Source: Gluconobacter thailandicus F149-1 = NBRC 100600 (GTDB taxonomy: Bacteria > Pseudomonadota > Alphaproteobacteria > Acetobacterales > Acetobacteraceae). Taken from it: 53,017 nucleotides of DNA. The stretch covers positions 1-53,017 of the forward strand of contig NZ_BANH01000044.1 in assembly GCF_000964465.1 (NCBI RefSeq), given 5' to 3'. How positions within the stretch are numbered: position 1 is the first letter of the stretch; each line of letters opens with the position of its first letter. The position numbers and the translations under genes were made by a program. Under the pieces are notes generated by a model that was not told the DNA's origin, made no database searches, and worked only from the letters and a program-made list of their open reading frames with translations. This document shows positions 17,396 to 26,210 of this stretch, one piece after another.

Positions 17396-18727
17396 CTACC
17401 TTGTCTGAAACCTGGACATCCGGCTTTGACTGCCGACTGCCCGCCAAACGGCCCATCCCGATAGTAATAGCCCCAGGAGGGATGAAATCATCGTGCTCCA
17501 CGCAGCGCCCATAGCACCCCAGAAGGGCGCCAGAACAGCAAAAGCGGCAAAGAGCACCAACGTCCTGGCAAGACGAACCTTTAATGCACTTCCAGCATAA
17601 CCTGTTGCAATCAAGGCAGGTTCAAAACTCACACCAATCAGATCAAATGATGCAGAAATTCCCAAAACGACAAGAAGAGGAAACGCATTAAGGTAAGCTG
17701 CACCTGCCAGAATTTTCAGAACCGGCTGACCGGCTACACTGACAATCAGGATAATTGTGACTGTTGCTGCAATCGCCAACCCCGTAGAGCGCTGTAACAG
17801 TTTTTGGATACTTTTGAATTCATTCATAGCATGCGCCCGGGCCAACTCGGGCAAAACTGCACGCGAGAACATTTCTGAAACTCGAGCAAGTGCCTGACTG
17901 AGCTGATACGCCAGCCGGTATTGACCGGCATCCGCCGCACCCGTGTAAATACCTACCAATAAAACAAGCAGATTATTACAGCCCGTACCAATAATCGAAT
18001 TTAGATTTGTAAGCCACGTAAAACGCCAGATCCCAGGGTTTTCCAAAGGAGCCCGCCAGCCCTGCCGCATATTTGAAAGATTTAGATAGTTGGGCATCAC
18101 CCGTATGACACAGACCCAGTACACAATAGCCGTAACGATGTCCGCAATCGCCCATGCAATCAAAAAACCTGTGACTGTGGGGTCTAGCATGACCGCAGTC
18201 ACAGCCCCGAAAAAACGCACCACAGGCGTCACCGCATCTGCCAGTGCCCCCAGGCCGTAACGATCATGCAATCGTAAAAGTCCCACAGCTGTTGAGCGAA
18301 CTGAAAGCAGCATAACAAAGCAGAATGCCAGCGCAGCATGAGATAAGGGCTGCGACCACCCCAGCAAGGGTGCAAGAAGGATTACGCCCCCCCATGCCAA
18401 CAAACAGCCCGCTCCCGCTCCAGCTATATCCAGACCAATACAGAATCCGGCCAAGCGTGAAAGCGGGCCATTATCATCATTCTTCGTGTGGTGCACCCCA
18501 TAGCGGATCACGATCTGCCATGTCTGAAAGCTGACGATTGCCGCAATGGCCTGAGCCGTACCAAAAATAAGTGTGAACTGACCAAATCCCTCACTTTTCA
18601 ATGTTCTGACAGCCAAACCAAGATAGATAAGGCTTAATACGGCCCCCACACCTTTCCCCGCGAGCAGCCACGCAAGATTTGAGAGGGCACGCCCAAGCAA
18701 TCCTTTGTCTTGATTATAGGTACTCAA
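17396..18727 (-). CDS. Polysaccharide flippase-like membrane protein (Wzx/MOP superfamily)
   Basis: The 443-residue protein has about 12 hydrophobic segments and begins LGRALSNLAWLLAGKGVGAVLSLIYL, typical of oligosaccharide flippases that move lipid-linked sugars across the inner membrane (residues about 11-36 as described, quoted in part). Polar loop residues and length also fit. The best start is TTG at 18727; no in-frame ATG or GTG lies between the upstream stop and this codon, and the ribosome site is weak. It is divergent from the glycerophosphotransferase-like gene. Both are AT-richer than the flanks, suggesting acquisition by transfer. Confidence 0.8.
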   Translation of the reverse strand: MSTYNQDKGLLGRALSNLAWLLAGKGVGAVLSLIYLGLAVRTLKSEGFGQFTLIFGTAQAIAAIVSFQTWQIVIRYGVHHTKNDDNGPLSRLAGFCIGLDIAGAGAGCLLAWGGVILLAPLLGWSQPLSHAALAFCFVMLLSVRSTAVGLLRLHDRYGLGALADAVTPVVRFFGAVTAVMLDPTVTGFLIAWAIADIVTAIVYWVCVIRVMPNYLNLSNMRQGWRAPLENPGIWRFTWLTNLNSIIGTGCNNLLVLLVGIYTGAADAGQYRLAYQLSQALARVSEMFSRAVLPELARAHAMNEFKSIQKLLQRSTGLAIAATVTIILIVSVAGQPVLKILAGAAYLNAFPLLVVLGISASFDLIGVSFEPALIATGYAGSALKVRLARTLVLFAAFAVLAPFWGAMGAAWSTMISSLLGLLLSGWAVWRAVGSQSRMSRFQTR

Positions 18728-18769
18728 TGAGACTTGCTCACTATCCGTAATAAAAACATATACTGGGAT

Positions 18770-19888
18770 ATGACGAACATTGCTTTCCTGTACATTGCTG
18801 AATCATATCAGTGCTACCACGCTGCGGCAATTGCACTGGAACTGGCCAAATATGACAGCGTAAATATTACAAATTTTTACAATGACCCCGAGACGCCTTA
18901 TCATCTTGAGCGCGTACGTAAGGCGCTGGATGCTCCCCCGATGGAATATCACCCTCTCCGGCGCTCATTCCCTACGGCATTCATGCAATCAATTCGTCTC
19001 CTTGGAATGTTCAAGGATATGGTCCTTCGCGATAACGCCACTGAACTTAACAAATACGATGCAATTGTAACGGTTGAGGATACCGTGTCTTCAGCCAGAC
19101 GTCTTGGGATATCGCGGCCGCGACTGATTTACAGTCCACATGGTTGCGGAGATCGCGCGCGCGGATTTACGGATGATGTCAAATCCTTCGATCATGTTTT
19201 ACTTCCCGGAGAAAAATCAGCTCAGAGGATGCTGGATAATGGTCTTATCAATCCCGATAATTATACCATCATTGGGTCTGTAAAACTTGAAACCTGTACT
19301 GTTCTTCCACGTACCAATGGACCACTTTTTGGAAACAGTCATCCCATCGTTCTTTACAATTCCCACAAGGCGCGCGGTCTATCGTCCTGGGGGCACTTTA
19401 TCGAGCCGATGCTGGAGCAGTTCTCACATCAGTCAGATTTCAACCTTATCGTAGCTCCTCATACGAAAATGTTCCGACGTCGCAAACAATCGACGCGAGA
19501 TCGCTGGAATGCCAGAAGCACCCCCAGGATTATTGTCGACACTGGCTCTGATCAATGCGTTGATATGACATATACTACAGCAGCCGATATTTATGTTGGA
19601 GATGCCAGTAGCCAGGTCTACGAATTTCTTGAAGTTCCTCGTCCATGCGTCTTCTTAAACCCGCACAACCTTGCCTGGCGAGAAAACCCCAGCTTTGCCC
19701 ATTGGCATCTTGGAGATGTCATCAATGACCCGCGCGACCTTCTTCCAGCAATTCACGCAGCATCTGCACGGCACGCCTTATACATAGACCGTCAGAAAGA
19801 ATGGGCCAGAAAATCACTCGGGCCTACAGCAAAAGGTGCAGCAAATCGTGGAGCGGATGCTATTTGGAATACCGTCCTGTCAAAATAG
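18770..19888 (+). CDS. CDP-glycerol glycerophosphotransferase-like enzyme
   Basis: This 372-residue protein is probably a GT-B fold transferase acting on a cell-surface polymer. It contains YSPHGCGDRARGF (about 132-144), followed by FDHVLLPGEKSAQRM, a central VLYNSHKARG, FNLIVAPHTKMF, and a C-terminal DIYVGDASSQVYEFLEV with PCVFLNPH. These correspond in order to HG, D-x-x-L-x-PG, PHP/H and TDxSSxxxD/EF elements of CDP-glycerol glycerophosphotransferases. The ATG at 18770 is preferred to TTG at 18734. Teichoic-acid-like decoration is inferred from family and from the neighbouring flippase. The substrate is not known. Confidence 0.6.
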   Translation: MTNIAFLYIAESYQCYHAAAIALELAKYDSVNITNFYNDPETPYHLERVRKALDAPPMEYHPLRRSFPTAFMQSIRLLGMFKDMVLRDNATELNKYDAIVTVEDTVSSARRLGISRPRLIYSPHGCGDRARGFTDDVKSFDHVLLPGEKSAQRMLDNGLINPDNYTIIGSVKLETCTVLPRTNGPLFGNSHPIVLYNSHKARGLSSWGHFIEPMLEQFSHQSDFNLIVAPHTKMFRRRKQSTRDRWNARSTPRIIVDTGSDQCVDMTYTTAADIYVGDASSQVYEFLEVPRPCVFLNPHNLAWRENPSFAHWHLGDVINDPRDLLPAIHAASARHALYIDRQKEWARKSLGPTAKGAANRGADAIWNTVLSK

Positions 19889-20258
19889 CGTTGTGAAAAT
19901 CCGGATTTGTATCCAGCGTATAAAGACTGAGACACAACAGACGTCTGAAGACCTTTCGTGTCCAAGACTTTTTTAGCCCTTAAAGTTCTTACCATATATG
20001 GAATGGCGCACCACCATAACCCGATCCGAGAAAACTGCACCTTGATTTCTGGCTATTGCGTACATTGCTCCCGTAACCGCCTGGATCAGGTTCTGACTGC
20101 CAAAAATGAGTTTCAGTCCTCCAAAATCGTTGTCGATTTAATGCAGGAGGCACCATTATTTCGTTCGTGAAATTGATTCTGCTTCAGTCATATTTTTGAT
20201 GAGTTCATCAGCAAAGAAATTATTGACATTGCCCCACCTCCCATGGATGGAGTGCGTC
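19889..20258. other. Intergenic region upstream of the TPP riboswitch
   Basis: No gene is supported in these 370 bases. A 10-bp palindrome (CAGACGTCTG) lies at 19938-19947. A TTGACA hexamer at 20223-20228 could be a -35 element for the riboswitch transcript, but no good -10 follows at normal spacing, so the promoter is unresolved. Confidence 0.4.
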
Positions 20259-20379
20259 TTCACCTTGGGGTGCCCTGCCAAAGGGCTGAGAGACTGCTGA
20301 AGGTCCGTTCCGTCGCGGGACAGGCCGGCGCAGTGACCCATCGAACCTGATCCAGTTCATGCTGGCGGAGGGATGGTGG
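20259..20379 (+). promoter_or_regulatory. TPP riboswitch (THI element)
   Basis: This aptamer binds thiamine pyrophosphate and switches off the downstream genes. All conserved parts occur in order: TTGGGGTGCCC (20265-20275), GGGCTGAGAGA (20283-20293), a variable P3a arm, ACCC (20337-20340), GAACCTGATC (20343-20352) and the closing GCTGGCGGAGGGA (20361-20373). CACC at 20261-20264 pairs with GGTG at 20375-20378 to form P1. The start of the TonB receptor is 94 bases downstream, leaving room for an expression platform. The match to the consensus is strong enough that I regard the call as nearly certain. Confidence 0.94.
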
Positions 20380-20421
20380 CTGCTGACAGATCCATATGCT
20401 GGATTTTCGGTGTCTCTCGTC

Positions 20422-20464
20422 GTCCCGCCCTGCATGGGTGGGATCGCAGTCTTGCAGGCGGGAC
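20422..20464 (+). promoter_or_regulatory. Expression-platform hairpin sequestering the receptor's ribosome site
   Basis: GTCCCGCC-C-TGCA (20422-20434) pairs with TGCAGGCGGGAC (20453-20464) in a 12-bp stem with one bulged base. The 3' arm contains the only purine-rich ribosome-site candidate (GGCGGGA), nine bases before the ATG at 20474. No U tract follows, so control of translation initiation fits better than termination. The pairing is seen; its switching role is inferred. Confidence 0.6.
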
Positions 20465-20473
20465 ACGACGTTC

Positions 20474-22849
20474 ATGAGCAACCGATTTTCATACAGGCCG
20501 CGTCCCGTCCCCGCCGTTCTGCTCGGCCTGACCGTCTGTGCCGGCCCGGTGCGGGCGGCTGATACTACAGCCCTCACCCCACCTGTCCCTGCTGCCCCAA
20601 AAACCGAGCACATTACCGTTCACCGCGTCTCTGACAGCGCACCCGGTCACCAGCCCGGCGGTGGCCTGATCCACCCTGAAAACAGCGTGCGCTCCGTCAG
20701 TACGGTCAGCCGTGATTACATGGACAAACAGCTCCCAATGGCGACGGCCTATCAGTTGGCCTCCATGCTGCCCGGCGCCAATGTCGCCACATCCGACCCG
20801 TTCGGCTTTTCGCCCAACACCAACCTGACCGTTCGCGGACTGAACAATGACGCCATCGGCTATGTGCTGGAAGGCACGCCGCTGAACGATGTCGCCTATT
20901 ATTCAGGCTATCCAAGCCAGTTCGCCGATAGCGAGAATTACAGTCAGGTCGCCCTCGCCCAAGGCTCGGCCGATCTGGACAGTCCTGTCCTGAACGCCGC
21001 CGGCGGCCTGATGAGCCTGTCCTTTCTTGATCCGTCCCAGAAAGCCGGAGGTTTCGCCAGCGTCTCCTATGGCTCCTTCGACACCAACCGCGAATTCATT
21101 CGTCTTGAAACGGGAAACATTGGCAATTCCGGCATTCGTGGCTTCGTGTCCTATTCCCACAGCGCCAGCGACAACTGGCGCGGACCGGGGCGTGACAAAC
21201 GCCAGCATGTCGATTTCAAGTTCCTGAAGGAATGGGGCCAAGGCAACCGCGCCAGCCTCATTGGCTCCTTCAACACCACCGTCACCAGCTATTATCCGCA
21301 AGTTACGATGGAAAGCTGGAAAGCCGATGGTATTCATGGCGCAAACAATCTCGCTGGCCATTATGACGCGTCCAACGCAGACAATGCCGTCAATTACTGG
21401 CGTCTGTGGCGCGCACCGGAACGCACTTTCTATGCAGGCGCCCCCATCCATCTGCATCTGACGCATAAACTGTCGCTGGACGTCACCCCTTACGCACAGT
21501 TCGCTTATGGCAATGTCCCGGGTGGCTCTACCCTGACAGAAACGGGTCTCTATAACGGTACGCAACCCCTGAGTGACACACTCACACTGCCCAATGCACA
21601 GGACGGAACCGCTGTCGTGCGCGCCAATTACACCCAGCGCAGCTATCGCTCAGGCTTTAACTCCGCCCTGCATTACAAAACCGACTGGAATGATTTCGTG
21701 CTCGGTTACTGGTACGATTATGGAGACGACAACGAGCAGCAGCCCTTCACAACCGTTTCCGCCACCGGCGCCTCAGGCGACATCTGGGCGGAAAACAGCA
21801 GCAACCTGATCCATCTTGCGAACGGGCAGAAACTGCTGGGCGGCAGCTTCCACACCATTTCCCAGACCAACGCGCTATATGTGGGCGATCACATCTCGCT
21901 CCTGCATGATCGCCTGACGATCGAAGCCGGTTTCAAAGCCGTCATGATGAGCCGCGCTGGCACGAACAATGTTCCTGGTCCTCAGTATCGTGTAGCCTCC
22001 AACAGCATGGAACCTCTGCCGCGTCTTGGCGTCCGCTGGCGCATTGATGAGCAGAACCAGATCTTCCTCAACGCCACGACCAATTTCCGTGCCCCTGACC
22101 AGACGGCCCTTTACAACACTTACGACCCGACATCCGGCGCACTCGCCACAACAGGCAGTGCGGACGTCCGCAACGAATATTCCATTTCCGAAGAACTGGG
22201 ATATCGCCGCACAGGACAATGGATCATCGGCAGCCTGACGCTGTTCAACTACAACTTCACCAACCGTCAGATCTCAACGCTGGCCTCCCAGAACGGCTCC
22301 ATCATCCAGACGACCATGAACGCTGGAGGCCAGACGTCCCGCGGCGTGGATGTGGAAATCGGTCTGCGCCCCTGGCATCATTTCAGCCCCTATGTCTCCG
22401 GCGAATACCTGCACGCCACCATTGATAACAACATTGCCTCAGGTGGCGATCTTCTGCCCACCAAGGGCAAGATTGCCGTTCGCAGCCCGACACTTCAGGC
22501 CGCTGCTGGCATCAGTTACGATGACGGGCATATCTTCGGCGTGGCCACCCTGCATTACACCGGGCACCAATACGCAACGTTCATGAATGATGAGCGGATG
22601 TCAGACCGAACGACCGGCGATATTTCCGTCGGTTATCGCTTCGGTGATCTGTCTCGCCTGCACAAGCCAACCCTGCGCCTGAACTTCATCAACATCACCA
22701 ATGAACGGTCCCTGTCCGGTGTCGCCAGCCCGACCCTGAACGCAAAGGACACGACCGGCATTTACGGCAGCACGATCAGTGGGAGCGCCCCGAGTTATTA
22801 TATTGGCGGCGGTTTCGCGGCCCTGTTCACAGCGTCCACAGGTTTTTGA
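20474..22849 (+). CDS. TonB-dependent receptor for thiamine or a thiamine precursor
   Basis: The 791-residue outer-membrane receptor has a signal peptide (about residues 1-28, ending VRAA), a TonB-box-like EHITVHRV, and a plug with PMATAYQLASMLPGANV, NTNLTVRGLNNDAIGYVLEG and a periplasmic DSPVLNAAGG segment. A long barrel follows, ending YIGGGFAALF...STGF. The ATG at 20474 starts directly at the signal peptide; an upstream in-frame ATG at 20396 would read through the riboswitch hairpin. The ligand is inferred from the TPP riboswitch upstream and the PnuT-like transporter downstream. It is a different subfamily from the receptor at 2293-5082. Confidence 0.88.
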   Translation: MSNRFSYRPRPVPAVLLGLTVCAGPVRAADTTALTPPVPAAPKTEHITVHRVSDSAPGHQPGGGLIHPENSVRSVSTVSRDYMDKQLPMATAYQLASMLPGANVATSDPFGFSPNTNLTVRGLNNDAIGYVLEGTPLNDVAYYSGYPSQFADSENYSQVALAQGSADLDSPVLNAAGGLMSLSFLDPSQKAGGFASVSYGSFDTNREFIRLETGNIGNSGIRGFVSYSHSASDNWRGPGRDKRQHVDFKFLKEWGQGNRASLIGSFNTTVTSYYPQVTMESWKADGIHGANNLAGHYDASNADNAVNYWRLWRAPERTFYAGAPIHLHLTHKLSLDVTPYAQFAYGNVPGGSTLTETGLYNGTQPLSDTLTLPNAQDGTAVVRANYTQRSYRSGFNSALHYKTDWNDFVLGYWYDYGDDNEQQPFTTVSATGASGDIWAENSSNLIHLANGQKLLGGSFHTISQTNALYVGDHISLLHDRLTIEAGFKAVMMSRAGTNNVPGPQYRVASNSMEPLPRLGVRWRIDEQNQIFLNATTNFRAPDQTALYNTYDPTSGALATTGSADVRNEYSISEELGYRRTGQWIIGSLTLFNYNFTNRQISTLASQNGSIIQTTMNAGGQTSRGVDVEIGLRPWHHFSPYVSGEYLHATIDNNIASGGDLLPTKGKIAVRSPTLQAAAGISYDDGHIFGVATLHYTGHQYATFMNDERMSDRTTGDISVGYRFGDLSRLHKPTLRLNFINITNERSLSGVASPTLNAKDTTGIYGSTISGSAPSYYIGGGFAALFTASTGF

Positions 22850-22853
22850 AGCC

Positions 22854-23999
22854 ATGGCGGCTCCCGGACAGTTTGGCGTCAACGGTGTGCAAACTGAACG
22901 ACACTGGCCGCTGCTGACGCTGGATGAGGCTGGATATGTTCTGGAACGGTTTACCCTGCCCTCCGTCCCGGATACGCTTTTATGGCATGGCCAGCGCCCC
23001 TTCTCCGCAACAGCCCTCGTAAAGCTAACAAACGGAGCCGTGCTCTTCCTAAAGCGGCATGATCCGCGCCTTCGCGATCAGTCTGCCCTCATGGAAGAAC
23101 ATGCATTCATGACGCATCTTGCTGCACAGGGTCTGCCGGTACAGGTCCCACTGAAAGATCGCGCAGGAAGCTCGGTAGTGGAAGAGAACGGATGGACTTA
23201 CGAAGTCTTCCGCCCGCTTCCGGGTTTGGATCTGTATCGGGACGTTCAATCCTGGGAACCATTTTTCTGCGTCGAGCAGGCCCACACGGCGGGCCGGACG
23301 CTCGCGCATCTCCATCTCGCAGCAAAAAAATACGCGGCCCCTGCCCGCCCGAATAACCGCCTGCTGCTCTCCAGTTTCCAGGCCATTACCCATCCAGATC
23401 TTGAAACGGGCCTTGCACGCTGGGGCAATTCCCAACCGGGTCTCAATACCGTCTTCGCAACCCCCTCATGGAAACAGCAACTCAAAAGCCTGCTGCCGTT
23501 CCATAACCGTCTCAAACCTCTTCTGCCCGACATTGAACCGCTTTGGGGGCATGGAGACTGGCACCCCTCGAACCAGTTCTGGACCTCCCGTGAGCCCTCA
23601 GCTGAAATCTGCGGGATTTTCGATTTCGGGATATCAGACCAGACCTGCGCGGCCTATGACCTCGCTGTCGCCATCGAGCGCACTGCCATTACGTGGCTTG
23701 CTCCAAATTACATGGTGGCATGGGATCAACTGACAGCCCTTCTCACCGGGTATCAATCCATCAACTCGCTCTCACCGACCGATCGCAAACTGGTCGTGGC
23801 GTTTCTGCCCTTGGTGCATGTCGAATTCGCACTCTCGGAAGTCTCGTATTACCGCACCCTCGTGCACGACGAAGCCTCCGCAACCGTGGCCTATTCGGAC
23901 TATCTGCTCGGTCATGCCCACTGGTTCGCAGGGCCAGATGGTCAGGCACTTCTGCAGTGGCTTGAAAACACTCTGGAACAGATCACCCCATGTCCCTGA
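22854..23999 (+). CDS. APH-fold phosphotransferase, candidate thiamine kinase
   Basis: This 381-residue cytoplasmic enzyme belongs to the aminoglycoside phosphotransferase/choline kinase fold. It shows the Brenner-type loop HGDWHPSN at 233-240 (catalytic Asp235, metal-binding Asn240) and the metal aspartate in FDFG at 257-259, with an N-lobe ATP-binding sheet before residue 130. It starts four bases after the receptor stop and overlaps the transporter gene by ten bases. Lying between a riboswitch-controlled receptor and a PnuT-like carrier, it most likely phosphorylates imported thiamine and so traps it, like ThiK. That role is inferred from context, and length exceeds E. coli ThiK by about 100 residues. 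Confidence 0.8.
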   Translation: MAAPGQFGVNGVQTERHWPLLTLDEAGYVLERFTLPSVPDTLLWHGQRPFSATALVKLTNGAVLFLKRHDPRLRDQSALMEEHAFMTHLAAQGLPVQVPLKDRAGSSVVEENGWTYEVFRPLPGLDLYRDVQSWEPFFCVEQAHTAGRTLAHLHLAAKKYAAPARPNNRLLLSSFQAITHPDLETGLARWGNSQPGLNTVFATPSWKQQLKSLLPFHNRLKPLLPDIEPLWGHGDWHPSNQFWTSREPSAEICGIFDFGISDQTCAAYDLAVAIERTAITWLAPNYMVAWDQLTALLTGYQSINSLSPTDRKLVVAFLPLVHVEFALSEVSYYRTLVHDEASATVAYSDYLLGHAHWFAGPDGQALLQWLENTLEQITPCP

Positions 24000-24565
24000 C
24001 CGAGCTTCTCGCCGCTCTCCTCAGCGCCGCAGGGGTATGGCTGACAGCAAAACGCCAGTTGGCCTGCTGGCCAGTCTCACTGGTCGCCGCCCTTCTCTAT
24101 GGCTGGGTTTTCTTCACAGCACGGCTTTATGCTGATGCTGCCCTCCAAGCCATTTTCTGCGGCTGTCTGCTTTACGGCTGGTGGCAGTGGAAGACAGATG
24201 CCACACAGGGAGACGCCACGCTCCATATCCGGTCCCTTTCAACCTATAATGCCTGTGCCGGTTTGTTGGCGGGCCTTGTCGGCGGCGGACTCTGGACGTT
24301 CTGCCTCGCCCGGTTTACGGACGATCCCACACCCCTGGCCGATGCCATGCTCAGCAGTTACAGCATCGTGGCGCAGCTCTGGGCCGGCCGCCGCCACACT
24401 GCAAGCTGGCTGATGTGGATCGTGATCGACACAGCTTACGTGCTACTCTTTCTCACGCGCGACCTTTATCCAACTGCCGTGCTGTATGCGTTTTTCATCG
24501 GGCTCGCCTTCCAAGGCCTGATGCGCTGGCGAGCCGCAGAAAAAACGGATCAGCGTCTGGCCTGA
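23990..24565 (+). CDS. pnuT: PnuC/PnuT-family vitamin transporter, probably for thiamine
   Basis: The 191-residue inner-membrane protein has about seven hydrophobic segments and the family hallmarks WPVSLVAALLYGWVF, YADAALQAIFCGCLLYGWWQW and WIVIDTAYVLLFLTRDLYPTAVLY (in the last, the Trp/Asp/Tyr positions stand out). PnuC proteins move unphosphorylated nicotinamide riboside by facilitated diffusion; the PnuT branch moves thiamine and is often under TPP riboswitches, as here. A diffusion carrier needs a kinase to trap substrate, which the overlapping upstream gene can supply. The 3' end overlaps the converging aminotransferase gene by 16 bases. The gene symbol rests on riboswitch context. Confidence 0.83.
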   Translation: MSLTELLAALLSAAGVWLTAKRQLACWPVSLVAALLYGWVFFTARLYADAALQAIFCGCLLYGWWQWKTDATQGDATLHIRSLSTYNACAGLLAGLVGGGLWTFCLARFTDDPTPLADAMLSSYSIVAQLWAGRRHTASWLMWIVIDTAYVLLFLTRDLYPTAVLYAFFIGLAFQGLMRWRAAEKTDQRLA

Positions 24566-25689
24566 GCCCTGAACCATGGCACCATACGCCGCACAGCCTT
24601 TTCAATTCGGTCCGTGGACACCGCGAAACTGAAGCGCATGAAGCGGCTCCCATTCACTGGATCAAAATCGACACCCGGCGCGGTGGCAACGCCTGTCTCC
24701 AGCAACAGCCTACGGCAAAACTCCAAGCTATCATCCGTAAGGTGACTGATATCCGCGTAGATATAAAATGCCCCATCGGGCGGTGCGATATGCATCAACC
24801 CCATCTGCGGCATGGCCTCCAGCAACAAATCGCGGTTACAACGATAGGTGTCGAGATGCCCTTCCAACTCATCCACGCAGTCAAACGCCACAAGACCGGC
24901 ATGCTGGCTTAGGGCAGAAGGCGTCAGGAACAGATTGCCCATCCGCGCGCGGGCCGCATCAATCCGATCCGCGGGAACCACCAGCCACCCAAGACGCCAC
25001 GGCGCCATGCTGAAATATTTAGAGAAACTGTTCACCACCATGGCAGACGGCTCATATTCCAGAACAGAATGAGCAGGGTCGCCATAGCTCAGACCGTGAT
25101 AGATCTCGTCTGACACCACGCGGATACCACGATCGCGGCAGACCTCCAGGATAGCCCTGAGTTCTTCATCCCCAAGAATGGTACCCGTCGGATTAGCTGG
25201 GCTGGCAATAATGAGGCCATCTGGCGCGGGCTCAATCGCAGCCACAGCAGCAGCCGTAAGCTGGAAACGCTCAGCCTCTCCGCACTCGATCTCGATGGCT
25301 TCCATGTGCAGCGCCCGCAGAGTGTTACGATACGCCACATATCCCGGCCGGGCGAGCGCCACCCTCTGGCCGGGTACAAAACTGCTTGTCAGCGCCAGAA
25401 CCAGAGCGGGCGAGGCCCCACACGTCAGGATGACCTGATCGGCCTGAACCCGCGCGCCATACATGTCCTGATAGTGCCGCGCGATGCGTTCCTTCAGAAG
25501 CTGACTTTCCCAATACCCCATCGGATCAGTCGCCAGAACATGCTGTGCACGCTCGATAGCCTTTTGCGGCGCCCCTGTCGAAGGCTGACCGAACTCCATG
25601 TGAATGATGCTGCGCCCCTCAGCCGCCAGTTTGTGCGCAAGGCTGCTGATGGCAATGGCATGAAACTGGTCAATGTCAGGAACGGTCAT
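24550..25689 (-). CDS. Class I/II pyridoxal-phosphate aminotransferase
   Basis: This 379-residue fold-type I enzyme is cytoplasmic. It shows the cofactor-binding start TCGASPALVLAL, the ASPANPTGTIL and VVSDEIYHGLSYG blocks, the Schiff-base lysine in NSFSKYFSMAPWRLGW, and the substrate-carboxylate arginine near SRFMRFSFA. It resembles aspartate or aromatic/alanine aminotransferases of the AspC-I gamma type. Substrate cannot be fixed from motifs. The gene stands alone, converging with and slightly overlapping pnuT, so it is probably not part of the thiamine unit. Confidence 0.9.
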   Translation of the reverse strand: MTVPDIDQFHAIAISSLAHKLAAEGRSIIHMEFGQPSTGAPQKAIERAQHVLATDPMGYWESQLLKERIARHYQDMYGARVQADQVILTCGASPALVLALTSSFVPGQRVALARPGYVAYRNTLRALHMEAIEIECGEAERFQLTAAAVAAIEPAPDGLIIASPANPTGTILGDEELRAILEVCRDRGIRVVSDEIYHGLSYGDPAHSVLEYEPSAMVVNSFSKYFSMAPWRLGWLVVPADRIDAARARMGNLFLTPSALSQHAGLVAFDCVDELEGHLDTYRCNRDLLLEAMPQMGLMHIAPPDGAFYIYADISHLTDDSLEFCRRLLLETGVATAPGVDFDPVNGSRFMRFSFAVSTDRIEKAVRRMVPWFRAQARR

Positions 25690-25856
25690 TGGAAACCCGG
25701 GGGAAATGCCAGCTTTGCCAGCAGGAAAAGGAGAAGGCGCATGATGGCCTGAACGCTGTACGCAGGCAAACCCGCCACAAACACAAACGGCGGGAAACAG
25801 GCTTTATGCCCACCTCCCGCCGCCTGCCCGATCTGGGCGAAACGAGCTGTCCTGCC

Positions 25857-26198
25857 TCAGTTGGAGGCTGTGTCGTCTTCCGGCAGAGGCTGGACATGCG
25901 TGACCTTGCCGTAGCGATCATAGTAGATCACCGCATTGCCACGGCGTTCCGCATACCCATCTGGCTGTCCATCACGCGTGCGGAACAGCAGACGGAACGC
26001 ATCGGGCTGCTCGATCACCTTGTCCCCGGGAGGACGGTACGTAAACCGGCTGAAGTCGGCGTGGCTCTTCGGCAATGAAGAGCTTCGATACAGCTCGTGC
26101 ATGTCCGGCTTCTTCGGGCCGTCCCCATCCGCATCCTGCGCGACGGCGGCGCCCGTCAGGGCGAAAACCGCCAGGGTGGAAGTCAGGATCCTGCGCAT
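25857..26198 (-). CDS. Small secreted protein of the RND efflux operon
   Basis: I do not recognise this 113-residue product. It has a clean signal peptide (residues 1-20, ending AVA before QDADG), then a charged mature part with PLPKS-like and YRPPGDKVIEQPDAFRLLF stretches and a RRGNAVIYYDRYGKVTHVQPLP segment. It lacks cysteines in the mature part, so it should be a soluble periplasmic protein. It follows the outer-membrane efflux gene by 12 bases on the same strand, making it the fourth cistron of the efflux operon. A role linked to efflux is suggested only by position. Confidence 0.72.
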   Translation of the reverse strand: MRRILTSTLAVFALTGAAVAQDADGDGPKKPDMHELYRSSSLPKSHADFSRFTYRPPGDKVIEQPDAFRLLFRTRDGQPDGYAERRGNAVIYYDRYGKVTHVQPLPEDDTASN

Positions 26199-26210
26199 GA
26201 TGCTCTCCGG

